From contig JBGSKC010000041.1 of the NCBI GenBank assembly GCA_041741415.1, forward strand, positions 7,851-71,850: 64,000 bases of DNA, in the 5' to 3' direction. A program made the translations under genes and the position numbers. Below, piece by piece: positions 19,501 to 27,918 of the stretch. Below the pieces are notes generated by a model. The model worked only from the letters and a program-made list of their open reading frames with translations, did not search any database and was not told where the DNA came from. This stretch comes from JANQTF01 sp041741415. Its GTDB lineage: Bacteria > Bacteroidota > Bacteroidia > J057. Numbering within the stretch: position 1 is the stretch's first letter; the number at the start of each line of letters is the position of its first letter.

Positions 19501-20234
19501 CCGCCTCCCAATACCCGCGTCCAGGTGGTGCCTCCATTATTCGATCGCACCAGACCGTCGTTGCGGGTAGCGGCGAAAAGGGTTCCCTGGGAGTTAACTA
19601 CCAATTTTTGGGTGTAGTGAAACCGGGAGTTTTGGGTGGAGGGCAGCGGTTGCCAGCTCGTGCCTCCGTTGGTGGATTTCCAGATGCCAAAGCCACGCAT
19701 GGCATCAGCATTGAAAAACCCTTCGCCGGTGGCAAAATACATGGTTTGTGGGTTGGTCGGGTCCTGGGCAATGGCCGTGACAGAGAGGTTGTCAAACAGG
19801 TCGTTGACTGGCTGCCATTGTGGGGTGGAGGCGGAAATGTTGGTGGTTTTGAACAAACCGCCCGAAACAGAGCCTGCCCAGAGGGTGTTGCCCGAAGGAT
19901 CGTTGGCATCCAGCAACAAGGCCCTCGTCCGGCCTCCTACATTGTTGGGACCGCGCTCCTCCCAGTTCATCTGGAGGATGTTGTTGCGGGTGGAAAGGAG
20001 TTGTTCCCGGCGCTGAAGCTCCCGGTATGCTGGCAGCAGGCGCTCCCTGGGAACAGTATTCGTAGCCGGGTCTTTAGTTAGCTCAAATTCCATGGCCATA
20101 GCCATATCGATGCGGTCCCGCTTCGGATATTTCTTTACAGGTTTTGGCGTAGCTGGCGCAGTAGATGGCTCCTGGCAGGAACTGGCAACGACAACAAAAG
20201 CAAGAAAACAGATCGAAAGGAAAGATAGACGCAT
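16536..20234 (-). CDS. BNR/sortilin-repeat T9SS C-terminal-domain protein
   Basis: 1232 residues. The N-terminus is a lipoprotein-like signal (MRLSFLSICFLAFVVVASSC, Cys20 after VASS). Residues from about 95 to 760 contain repeated Asp-box motifs of the sortilin / BNR beta-propeller type (STNGGTSW, SNNGGTTW, STDQGNTW, SNNGGNTW, STDGGNSW). A Calx-beta-like segment follows (VTVRIFNDGIVEGTEFLDLQ, around 830-860), then Ig-like regions, and a T9SS sorting domain at the end (PNPFDNTLSLFPGNEDVPYA to VKLLKR). It would be a surface or secreted carbohydrate- or protein-binding protein. Having both a lipobox and a T9SS sorting domain is odd. Confidence 0.88.
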   Translation of the reverse strand: MRLSFLSICFLAFVVVASSCQEPSTAPATPKPVKKYPKRDRIDMAMAMEFELTKDPATNTVPRERLLPAYRELQRREQLLSTRNNILQMNWEERGPNNVGGRTRALLLDANDPSGNTLWAGSVSGGLFKTTNISASTPQWQPVNDLFDNLSVTAIAQDPTNPQTMYFATGEGFFNADAMRGFGIWKSTNGGTSWQPLPSTQNSRFHYTQKLVVNSQGTLFAATRNDGLVRSNNGGTTWTRVLGGGTFGTRLQASDVEIAANGVLFASLGLQGQDGIYRSTDQGNTWAKLSTGLPSSGYERIELACAPSDPNRVYAMFQDGNNSNCQGIYRSNNGGNTWTAVSNPGAWGMSNFCRGQAWYDLTCAVDPNNANTLMIGGIDLLRSTDGGNSWSQVSQWFGGGGFQYVHADQHIILYAPGSSSTVFFGNDGGVYRSTNGGITIQDRNRGYNVTQFYACAIHPVSGVDYFIAGAQDNGTQQFDTPGINATDEVAGGDGAFVHIDEDQPDIQIAAYVYQNYFITTNSWASSRSAGDGTDNGEFINPTDYDSRSNTLYCAYGNGNFFRISNIGSFEQEDIVQIPAFNGSQIRHVSVSPNVNNRVYFGLSSGRIVRVDNANSASPSGTVLNPSGGPNGSISCIAVEKGNENHLLVTLSNYGVVSVWESYNAGGAWFNREGDLPDMPVRWALFNPNDANQALLGTELGVWVTSNLNNNAVQWVPSNNGLPNTRVSMLQIREDQTVLAGTYGRGLFTSSSLEIPTVGFTQNQAFVKESSTSGRVDDCQGYLDVVLPLQVSAEPSQPTPVLLKAGPATTLSATDYQILPSSLFVFAPGQGLIQNVTVRIFNDGIVEGTEFLDLQLELPVGGRLSLTPLPNSFLVINDGLITFDKVATALGDQEKHPLGPNQTRFFHLANEKLLAKVENLSGHDFGCMSIEIDREGNGASAFQDDRNPAGFLADKTFLLQADNPDSTAQVRLSLYYTAQEIDGWKASTSNDGLSQLLMLQSPGAISRVSPETLTPDGPVLRHAAIAQNTSAAHLVITATISGSLGGIGIGKPGQQDASASLVLEGEPQKESNRLFWNLAAGQNLSYFQPEKWDGSEWQPLDTLQGDPSRLAYESFDLAPTEGSNRYRLYARDPGNNWAFSNEVELFWVPQPDQASLVAPNPFDNTLSLFPGNEDVPYAVRLFNISGQLVAETSFTSDGAFVWDLSSRELAPGIYVLELRTGDQEPKLVKLLKR

Positions 20235-20374
20235 AGGAGTTGATCAAAGAGGGGGGAGTCTTCATGGCTATGGTGAACAAGGAACATTTATGCTCCTGAA
20301 CACCCTATCTTTTTCCGAAAAATTCCTTTCCTGTTTTCTGCGATTCGCAAGATTTCCCGTTGCTGCTTTCCAGA

Positions 20375-21391
20375 TCAGACTTTTTTCACTTCTGCCCAGC
20401 GCACCTCGTTTACAAGCTCGCGCCCTGCTTCTGCGTCGGCGACGTTTTGAAGGGTGGTGGTGGCGATCTGCGTGAGGGCATTTTTGGTAAAAAATGCCTG
20501 GTGTGCGGTGATCAGCACATTGGGGAAGCTCATCAGCCGGGCGATGGTGTCGTCGGCAATCACGGTTTCGGAAAGGTCGCGGAAAAAAAGTTTTTCCTCC
20601 TGCTCATACACATCCAGCCCCAGGTAGCCCAGGTGCCCATGCTTGAGCGATTCAATCACAGCCTGGGTATCGACCAGACCGCCGCGGCTGGTGTTGATCA
20701 GCATAGAGCCCGGCTTCATCAGGCTCAGTGAAGCTGCATTGATGAGGTGATGGGTTTCGGGGGTCAAAGGACAGTGAAGCGACACGATGTCGGATTGGGC
20801 AAACAACATTTCAGCCTCTACATACTCAACCCCGGCGGCTTGGAGCGCCTCATTCGGGTAGCTGTCCAAGGCAAGCACCCTGCAGCCAAGGCCCTGCATA
20901 ATGTGGCAGAATACCTGCCCTATTCTTCCGGTGCCGATCACCCCGACCGTTTTGCCAAACAAGTCGAAGCCGTCCATCCGGACCAGGGAGAAATTGCCTT
21001 CCCGCACGCGGTTGTAGGCTTTGTGGGTTTTGCGGTTGAGGGTGAGAATGAGGGCTAATGCATGTTCGGCCACGGCGTGGGGAGAATAAGCGGGAACCCG
21101 CAACACAGGAATGTTCAGGGCCTCGCAAGCTTCCAGATCAACATTGTTGAACCCCGCACAGCGAAGCGCCAGGATCTGCAGACCGTTCTGAGCAAGGCGC
21201 CGAAGGCTAGCAGCATCGAGCTTGTCGTTTACAAACACGCAAATGGCGGGAAAGCCTTCAGCCAGCTTCAGCGCCTCTTCCTGCGGCTTGAGCCGGGTTT
21301 CGTAATAAGTGATCTCGTGGTCAAAACCGGCATTGGCCAGGTCAAAATACTGGCGGTCGTAGGGCTGTGTGCTGAACAGGGCAATTTTCAT
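20375..21391 (-). CDS. ldhA: D-lactate dehydrogenase (2-hydroxyacid dehydrogenase)
   Basis: 338 residues from ATG 21389-21391; the frame runs open to 21625, but MKIALFSTQPYDRQYFDLAN is the standard start of the LdhA group and the promoter lies between. The enzyme reduces pyruvate to D-lactate with NADH. The NAD-binding loop is VGVIGTGRIGQVF, and the catalytic Arg, Glu and His appear in NTSRGGLVDT, VYEQEEK and ITAHQAFFT. The gene is divergent from the TPR sensor kinase. Its 3' neighbour is the BNR protein gene, 140 bases further along. Confidence 0.92.
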   Translation of the reverse strand: MKIALFSTQPYDRQYFDLANAGFDHEITYYETRLKPQEEALKLAEGFPAICVFVNDKLDAASLRRLAQNGLQILALRCAGFNNVDLEACEALNIPVLRVPAYSPHAVAEHALALILTLNRKTHKAYNRVREGNFSLVRMDGFDLFGKTVGVIGTGRIGQVFCHIMQGLGCRVLALDSYPNEALQAAGVEYVEAEMLFAQSDIVSLHCPLTPETHHLINAASLSLMKPGSMLINTSRGGLVDTQAVIESLKHGHLGYLGLDVYEQEEKLFFRDLSETVIADDTIARLMSFPNVLITAHQAFFTKNALTQIATTTLQNVADAEAGRELVNEVRWAEVKKV

Positions 21392-21447
21392 ATGTGCTTT
21401 TTCTGGTTGGGAAGATGGACAAAGATTCGGAGAATTCGCACTTCTCT

Positions 21448-21478
21448 CAAATTTACCCTTAGCCGGGGATTCACCAAC
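21448..21478 (-). promoter_or_regulatory. Bacteroidota-type promoter for ldhA
   Basis: Read on the minus strand: GTTG (21475-21478), a 19-base spacer, then TAAATTTG (21448-21455), a perfect match to TAnnTTTG. Transcription would begin near 21441, leaving a leader of about 50 bases before ATG 21391. A second, weaker TTTG-N20-AATCTTTG lies just downstream. Confidence 0.55.
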
Positions 21479-21558
21479 TTCAGAATCATTGATGTTGTAT
21501 GCAAAGTTTTTGCTGCAAATCAGGAAACATTCATCGGATTGATTACCTTGTGGGCAGG

Positions 21559-23397
21559 ATGAAATACTTCGTCTCCGCCGTTTCATGCCTGCTCTGGATA
21601 TGGTTGCCTGGCTCGCTTCAGGCACAGGAAATCACGTTATCGTCTGCCGATAGTGCGTCGCTTCTAACTCTGAGAAGCCAGGCGCGTGGCTGGTATGGCG
21701 ACAACCTCGATTCGATGAGCCATTATGCAGGGCGCTACAGGCAGGTAGCTACCCGGCTCAATGCCTCCTATTTTCTCGCAGATGCCTGGCTGCTGCTCGG
21801 CACAGCCAGCATGGAGCAAGGCGATCACGGCAAAGCCACCCAAGAATTCATCCGGGCCTACCAGATAGCTGATTCTGCACAGATGATCAGGCCCAAAGTA
21901 ATGGCTCAAATCAACCTTGGGGCAGTTTACCATCATCAGAAAAAATACCAGGAAGCGCTCTCCTTTTACAAAGCAGGCATCCATGGCTACCATGAACTCA
22001 ACATGCAAAGCAGCCTGGGCCAACCCCTTTATAACCTGGCCATCGTGTTTCAGGACATGGGGCAAACCGATTCGGCAAAGCACTACTACCTCATTGCTCT
22101 GCCGATTGCCGGGGTCGCCGGAGATTCTCTGTCCCTGGCAGACCTCTACAACAGCCTCGGCAACCTCGTGCTGGAGCAAGGCTCCCGTAGCGAAGCCATT
22201 CATTATTTCTCGAAGGCCGCTTCCATTGCAGAATCACTCGGTGAAGACAGCCGTCATTTTTACCCGCTCCTCAATCTTGGCACGCTGGCCACTGCCGAAA
22301 AGCGCCTCGGGGCTGCCCGCCGTTACCTCACTACCGCCAGGGACCTCGCCTATTCCTTGTCGTCTGCAGACATGCAAATTGACATTGAGCGAGCCCTGGC
22401 AAGCCTTGATTCAGCGAATCACCAATACGACAGTGCCTACCAGCACCTTGCCCGCTGGACAACCCTCGTGCAGCAGCAGCAGGAATTAGCCCGGCAAACC
22501 CAGCTCGACAACCTCCAGGCGCAGTTTAACAGCGATCGCCAGGAGCAAATGCTTGCCGCTCAGGCTGCTGAAATCGCGGAGCAGGATAAAAACCTCCGTT
22601 TTCAGCGGGCACGGGCCATTGTGCTTGCTACAGGCTTATTCGTGCTTCTTGCCTTGTCTCTGGCCCTCCGGCGAGTGAGCCTCATTCGCAAGCGGCAGAG
22701 TGAGGCCCTTTTGCGAATGAACGAAGACAAAGACACTATGCTTCAGGCAGTGGCCCACGATCTGCAAAGCCCCACTGTGAACATCCGCGGGCTAATTGAT
22801 GTGCTTCAGGATGCCCAAGCGCTGGATGCCGAAGGCAATAGCATCGTGACCATGATTCAGAAAGAGCTGGACCGGTCGGATCATCTCATCAGGTCCTTGC
22901 TGGAACTGGAAAGTATTGAGGCCGGAGACTGGACCGTTTCCATGCTTCCGGTGAATTTGTCGAACATCCTGGAGGAGGTGGCAGAAAAATACCGCTATTC
23001 GGCCCAGCGGAAGCAGATCTGGCTTGAAACCGCTGGTCTTGGGGAGGAGGTTTCACTTACCACAGACCCACACTTCATCGCCCGTATTTTAGACAACCTC
23101 CTTTCCAATGCCATCAAATTTTCTCCAGCTGGCAGCAGAATAGGCCTGAGCCTGCAACGGGCGAGCGACCAGGTCAGGATAGAAGTAAGCGACCAGGGCC
23201 CCGGGATCACAGAGGAGGATCAGATGCGGATGTTTGGCCGTTTCCAGCGCCTGAGTGCCAAGCCAACTGGCGGCGAAAGCAGCACCGGCCTGGGTCTGGC
23301 CATCACCAAGGCCATGACCGACCGGCTCCGGGGCCGCATCGAGGTACACTCCCAGCCAGGAAGAGGCAGTACTTTCGCCGTAGTGCTGCCGCAGTGA
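21559..23397 (+). CDS. TPR-containing sensor histidine kinase
   Basis: 612 residues from ATG 21559, which begins a signal peptide (MKYFVSAVSCLLWIWLPGSL, QAQ). The periplasmic part (about 40-310) has tetratricopeptide repeats (YNLAIVFQDMGQTDSAKHYY, YNSLGNLVLEQGSRSEAIHY). One membrane helix spans about 353-371. The cytoplasmic kinase has the phospho-acceptor His400 in AVAHDLQSP, the N box in LDNLLSNAIKFS near residue 515, and G boxes DQGPGITEED and STGLGLAITKA. No response regulator gene is adjacent, so the partner is elsewhere. This TPR-HK layout is common in Bacteroidota. Confidence 0.92.
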   Translation: MKYFVSAVSCLLWIWLPGSLQAQEITLSSADSASLLTLRSQARGWYGDNLDSMSHYAGRYRQVATRLNASYFLADAWLLLGTASMEQGDHGKATQEFIRAYQIADSAQMIRPKVMAQINLGAVYHHQKKYQEALSFYKAGIHGYHELNMQSSLGQPLYNLAIVFQDMGQTDSAKHYYLIALPIAGVAGDSLSLADLYNSLGNLVLEQGSRSEAIHYFSKAASIAESLGEDSRHFYPLLNLGTLATAEKRLGAARRYLTTARDLAYSLSSADMQIDIERALASLDSANHQYDSAYQHLARWTTLVQQQQELARQTQLDNLQAQFNSDRQEQMLAAQAAEIAEQDKNLRFQRARAIVLATGLFVLLALSLALRRVSLIRKRQSEALLRMNEDKDTMLQAVAHDLQSPTVNIRGLIDVLQDAQALDAEGNSIVTMIQKELDRSDHLIRSLLELESIEAGDWTVSMLPVNLSNILEEVAEKYRYSAQRKQIWLETAGLGEEVSLTTDPHFIARILDNLLSNAIKFSPAGSRIGLSLQRASDQVRIEVSDQGPGITEEDQMRMFGRFQRLSAKPTGGESSTGLGLAITKAMTDRLRGRIEVHSQPGRGSTFAVVLPQ

Positions 23398-23551
23398 GCA
23401 GGTTCACCAACACAGCAGTTTCCGCAGCTCATTCGTCAAAATCCCTACATTGAAGCGCTGCGGGCTTGCCCGTTTTGCCAATGCCGGCGAAATTGCTCCC
23501 ACGCAGTCAGTAAAATTTTATCTTCCCCCTCATCCATTCCAAGACAAACTT

Positions 23552-24541
23552 ATGACACCCGTTTCCCTCTATCCCCTGACCTTCCACACCTTGTTCAAAG
23601 ACAAAATCTGGGGTGGGCAAAAGATAAAAACAGTGCTGGGCAAAGATTTCGGGAACCTGCCCAATTGCGGGGAAACCTGGGAAATTTCGGGGGTGCCGGG
23701 CAATGTGTCGGTCGTGAACCAGGGGCCGCTGGAGGGCAAGTCGCTTCGGGATTTGCTCATTGAGTATGGACCGAGGCTTGCCGGAGGCCGGGTGTATGCC
23801 CAATTTGGGGATGAGTTTCCGCTGCTGGTAAAATTCATTGATGCCAACGACGATCTCTCGATCCAGGTCCATCCTGATGACGAGCTGGCTGCGAGGCGCC
23901 ACAACTCCTTTGGCAAAACGGAGATGTGGTACATTATGCAGGCCGATCCGGGTTCGACCCTCATCACGGGATTTAACCGGGAAATGAGCCGGGAAACCTA
24001 CCAGCAGGCATTTGAGGCCGGGCAGTTGAATGACATACTCAACCGCGAAACAGCAGAGGCTGGCGATGTGTTTTTCCTGCCTGCCGGCCGGGTGCACACC
24101 ATTGGAAAGGGCTTGCTACTGGCCGAGATCCAGCAAACCTCCGACGTTACCTACCGGATCTACGACTTTGACCGGGTAGACGACCAGGGAAATAAGCGGG
24201 AGCTGCACGTGGAGGAAGCCCTCGATGCGATCGATTATCGCTGGTATCCTGATTATAAAACCACTTATCCAGCAGTAACCGGCGCGCCAGTGGAGGTGGC
24301 AAAGTGCCAGTATTTCGTAACCAACCGTTTGCAATTCACGGGTACACAGGCGATGAATTTTGCCGAAAGAGACGCTTTCACCATTTTGGTGGTGGTGGGT
24401 GGCACCGGAACCCTGGAGTGGGAAGGCGGCTCCATGGTCGTGGCTGCTGGTCAGGCTGTGTTGCTTCCAGCCGGGCTGGAAGCCATTGAGCTGCATGCTG
24501 AGGGAGAGTTGATCGTGCTGGAGTCGTATTTGCCGGCGTGA
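23552..24541 (+). CDS. manA: Mannose-6-phosphate isomerase, class I
   Basis: 329 residues from ATG 23552 (MTPVSLYPLTFHTLFKDKIWGG), the usual short bacterial type I isomerase that interconverts mannose 6-phosphate and fructose 6-phosphate. The zinc site is visible: Q105 and H107 in LSIQVHPDDE, E124 in KTEMWYIM and H182 in AGRVHTIGKG. It feeds GDP-mannose synthesis or mannose use. The open frame upstream to 23450 has no family-like sequence. The gene lies between the sensor kinase (155 bases upstream) and the GT117 gene, with no sign of an operon. Confidence 0.93.
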   Translation: MTPVSLYPLTFHTLFKDKIWGGQKIKTVLGKDFGNLPNCGETWEISGVPGNVSVVNQGPLEGKSLRDLLIEYGPRLAGGRVYAQFGDEFPLLVKFIDANDDLSIQVHPDDELAARRHNSFGKTEMWYIMQADPGSTLITGFNREMSRETYQQAFEAGQLNDILNRETAEAGDVFFLPAGRVHTIGKGLLLAEIQQTSDVTYRIYDFDRVDDQGNKRELHVEEALDAIDYRWYPDYKTTYPAVTGAPVEVAKCQYFVTNRLQFTGTQAMNFAERDAFTILVVVGGTGTLEWEGGSMVVAAGQAVLLPAGLEAIELHAEGELIVLESYLPA

Positions 24542-24735
24542 GTGTTTGCCAGGAAAATGGTCGTTTTCCGGGATTGGCATGGTAAAAAGTTGGCCGTTTC
24601 CGGTTGCGAATGTGAACCAGAAAGGATTTCGCAGGTAAGGATCGTTGCCAGAGGCGGTTGGTTGTGCCGGAGTTTCTTATATTCGGCACCGAAACAGAGC
24701 TAGCGCTTCGGATTCGACGCTCGACAGGAAAACTT

Positions 24736-27700
24736 ATGGATTTCAAACGACTAAACAACTGGACTGGCTGGGCAGTATTTGCCATTGCGCTGGTGACCTA
24801 TTTCATGACAATGGCACCTACAGCCAGTTTTTGGGACTGTGGCGAGTTCATCGCTTGTGCCAACGAACTGGAAGTACCTCACCCACCCGGTGCGCCATTT
24901 TATTTGCTCCTCGGCAGGGTGTTTGCCATGTTTGCCTTCAACGACGTGAGCCAGATTGCCTGGATGCTCAACCTGATGAGCGTTCTCACCAGCGCCTTCA
25001 CCGTGCTATTCACTTTCTGGATCACCACCCACCTGGCTGCCAAAATGGTGGGCACAGACAGCAAGGCTTATACCTTTCCGCAAATCCTGGCCATTTTGGG
25101 CGCGGGCACGGTGGCAGGGTTGGCCAATACTTATGCCGACTCTTTCTGGTTTAACGCTGTGGAAGCGGAGGTGTATGCGATGTCTTCCTTCTTCACCGCC
25201 ATCGTGGTTTGGCTGATGTTTAAATGGGAAGAGCGCGCCGACGAAGCTGGGAATCACCGCTGGCTGATCCTCATCGCCTACATCATGGGCTTATCGATCG
25301 GGGTGCACTTGCTCAATTTGCTTACCATTCCGGCGCTGGCCTTCATCTATTATTTCAGAAAATACCCCTTTAGCTGGAAAGGCTTTTTCATCACCTCCGG
25401 CGTTTCCATCGCGATTCTCGGCGTGATTCAAACCGGGATTATCCTGTACACCTTTGATTTTGCCTGGGCCTTTGAGCGCTTCCTCACCAGCATGAGCAGC
25501 GTGTCTGGCAAAGATATTGGCGGCCTGGGTCTGCCTATCGGCTCCGGCGTGATATTGTTCTTTACCCTCTTGTTTGGTGCGCTTGGATACGCAATCTACT
25601 GGTCGCAGAAAAACAATCGGGTGCTGCTCAACACTTCCCTGCTGAGCGTGCTGGTGATTTATATCGGGTTCTCTTCCTACATGATGATTCCGGTTCGGTC
25701 GCAGGCCAACCCTCCGATTGATGAGAACAACCCCGAGAATACCCAATCCTTCCTGAGCTACATGAAGCGCGAGCAATACGGCAGCCGCCCTTTGCTCAAA
25801 GGTCCCCTCTACAATGCCCAGCCTGTGGCCCTCGACGACGATGGTACTGAGTATATGCTCTCTGAAGACGGCAGCACCTACGTGGAACTTGGCCAGAAGC
25901 GCAAATACCGCTATGCCGAAAAGGACCAGAAGTTCTTCCCCCGGATGTATGACAACACCCGCCCGCTCAGCTGGGACCCAAGACAGGGCGGATATACCTA
26001 TGCTAATTTTGTAAAGCGCACCGGCACCGCAGACACCCCCTACGACGACCAGCCCTCCAAGGGAGAAGACCTCATGTACTTTTTCCAGTACCAGATCGGC
26101 CACATGTATCTCCGCTATTTCTTGTGGAATTTCGTGGGAAAAGAGTCGGATGTGCAAAATGCCGGTCACGAAAGCGGGCTGGAATTCAGCAAAATCGCGG
26201 CCATGCCGGATTTTATCAAAAGCCACCCTTCGAAAAACCATTTCTACTACCTTCCCTTGCTGCTGGGCTTGCTGGGCTTGTTCTGGCACAGCAGCAAAAA
26301 AGGCAACGACGCCATTGTCGTGGGCTTGCTGTTCTTCTTCACGGGCCTGGCCATCATCATTTACCTGAACCAATACCCCAATCAGCCCCGCGAACGTGAC
26401 TATTCCTTCGCCGGATCTTTCCAAACCTTTGCTATCTGGATCGGGCTTGGCGTGCTGGCACTTTATCAACTGCTGGAACAATACCTTAAGCAGGCTTCTG
26501 CTTACCTCGCAGTGGGAGTAGGGCTGGTCGCGCCGCTTCTCATGGCCGTGCAGGGCTGGGATGACCACAGCCGCGCCAACAACTATGTGGCCCCAGATTC
26601 GGCCTATAACCTGCTGAATTCGCTCGAAAAGGACGCCATCCTGTTCACCAACGGCGATAACGACACCTTCCCGCTCTGGTACCTCCAGGAAGTGGAAAAC
26701 ATCCGCCCGGATGTGCGGGTGCTCTGCCTCTCCTATGTGAACACCGACTGGTACATCGACCAGATGTACATGAAGATGAACGAGTCGAGCATCCTGCCGC
26801 TGACAATTGCCCGCAACGATTATGTTGGCCAAAACAACCAGTCTAAGGGCTATGGCGACAGAGCTACCTTGTCGCGCAGCCTCCCCGCAGATGCGCAGCA
26901 ACTGCTTGCACAGGGCATCATTTCAGAGGAGGACCTGCCTTACGTGCAAAACCCCATGACCTGGAGCGTTTCTACCCGTGGACCCCAGAGCAACCGCTAT
27001 CTCGAACTTAAGGACGAGCTCATTCTTAATCTGCTGGATAATGTGGCTAAATCAGGCTGGAGCCGCCCGGTCTATTTTGCCAACACCGTGGCCCCCAACT
27101 CTTATCTTGGGCTGCAGGAATACTTCCGCCAGGAAGGCCTCGCCTACCGCGTGCTGCCAGTGAAAAAACCCTCTTTGAGAGATCCGTATGATCCCGCTCC
27201 AGGCTATGTGCACCAGGAACTCATGCACAAGCATCTGGTCGAAGATTTTCGCTTCCAGAACCTCAACCTCGAAGGTCAGTACTACGACGAGAACATCTAC
27301 CGGATGCTCGACAACTATTACACAACCTTCTACCGCCTGGCAAACAACTACCTGCTGGAAGTGGAAGCGATGAAGACCCAGAACCAGGCCCTGGCTGCTG
27401 TGAGCTCCGATAGTGCTATGAAGGTCATCGAAGCCAACAATGCCAGGATCCCGCTTCTGCTCGAAAAGTCGAAAGAAGTGATGCTTCACGCGGAAACCTC
27501 CTTCCCGGTGCAAACCATCGACCCGAATCCCTACCTCGTGACCCGCTTCGGGATCGTCTTTAAAAAGCTGCAAAATGCCTACAAAGACAGCGACCCCACG
27601 GTAGCTGCAGAAATGGGCCAGCTTGCGGACCGCTACTTCGATTTCCTCGAAAACAAGATCGTAGGAACCCTGGCCTACTACAGCACCGCTCCGGGCGCAC

Positions 27701-27834
27701 GCGACGACCTCCAGTTGTACACAGCCTCCTTCGGCTTGCTGGCGAATATCTACGGCCAGTTCCAGCTCACAGAGCGCACAGCCCGGCTTCAGGAGGCACA
27801 GGCTGGTTTTGACCCACGCTTATTCAGCCGCTAA
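24736..27834 (+). CDS. DUF2723 / glycosyltransferase family 117 protein
   Basis: 1032 residues from ATG 24736, preceded by AGGAAAACTT. The N-terminal 500 residues carry about ten membrane helices with the DUF2723 opening WAVFAIALVTYFMTMAPTAS then FWDCGEFIACANELEVPHPP, where the early Asp/Glu resemble the catalytic acids of GT-C enzymes. YSFAGSFQTFAIWIGLG and a long soluble C-terminal part (GDNDTFPLWYLQEVENIRPD) complete it. The family is almost confined to Bacteroidota and relatives and is believed to glycosylate proteins or lipids at the outer face of the inner membrane. A strong hairpin follows. Confidence 0.9.
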   Translation: MDFKRLNNWTGWAVFAIALVTYFMTMAPTASFWDCGEFIACANELEVPHPPGAPFYLLLGRVFAMFAFNDVSQIAWMLNLMSVLTSAFTVLFTFWITTHLAAKMVGTDSKAYTFPQILAILGAGTVAGLANTYADSFWFNAVEAEVYAMSSFFTAIVVWLMFKWEERADEAGNHRWLILIAYIMGLSIGVHLLNLLTIPALAFIYYFRKYPFSWKGFFITSGVSIAILGVIQTGIILYTFDFAWAFERFLTSMSSVSGKDIGGLGLPIGSGVILFFTLLFGALGYAIYWSQKNNRVLLNTSLLSVLVIYIGFSSYMMIPVRSQANPPIDENNPENTQSFLSYMKREQYGSRPLLKGPLYNAQPVALDDDGTEYMLSEDGSTYVELGQKRKYRYAEKDQKFFPRMYDNTRPLSWDPRQGGYTYANFVKRTGTADTPYDDQPSKGEDLMYFFQYQIGHMYLRYFLWNFVGKESDVQNAGHESGLEFSKIAAMPDFIKSHPSKNHFYYLPLLLGLLGLFWHSSKKGNDAIVVGLLFFFTGLAIIIYLNQYPNQPRERDYSFAGSFQTFAIWIGLGVLALYQLLEQYLKQASAYLAVGVGLVAPLLMAVQGWDDHSRANNYVAPDSAYNLLNSLEKDAILFTNGDNDTFPLWYLQEVENIRPDVRVLCLSYVNTDWYIDQMYMKMNESSILPLTIARNDYVGQNNQSKGYGDRATLSRSLPADAQQLLAQGIISEEDLPYVQNPMTWSVSTRGPQSNRYLELKDELILNLLDNVAKSGWSRPVYFANTVAPNSYLGLQEYFRQEGLAYRVLPVKKPSLRDPYDPAPGYVHQELMHKHLVEDFRFQNLNLEGQYYDENIYRMLDNYYTTFYRLANNYLLEVEAMKTQNQALAAVSSDSAMKVIEANNARIPLLLEKSKEVMLHAETSFPVQTIDPNPYLVTRFGIVFKKLQNAYKDSDPTVAAEMGQLADRYFDFLENKIVGTLAYYSTAPGARDDLQLYTASFGLLANIYGQFQLTERTARLQEAQAGFDPRLFSR

Positions 27835-27863
27835 TGCGCCGCGCCAACCACTGAATCTCCACC

Positions 27864-27900
27864 ACGGGAGGGGCCACCCAGCCCCTCCCGTTCCATTTTT
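27864..27900 (+). terminator. Terminator hairpin after the GT117 gene
   Basis: ACGGGAGGGGC (27864-27874) pairs perfectly with GCCCCTCCCGT (27881-27891) over a 6-base loop and is followed by a T-rich run ending in five T residues (27896-27900). Confidence 0.75.
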
Positions 27901-27918
27901 ACCCAACCCTTTCGCAAG

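Noticed and set aside
25291..26901. 536-codon open frame antisense to the GT117 gene
   Set aside because: It lies wholly inside a well-supported gene on the other strand, has no recognisable domain and a His/Gln/Val-rich composition typical of antisense frames in GC-rich coding DNA.
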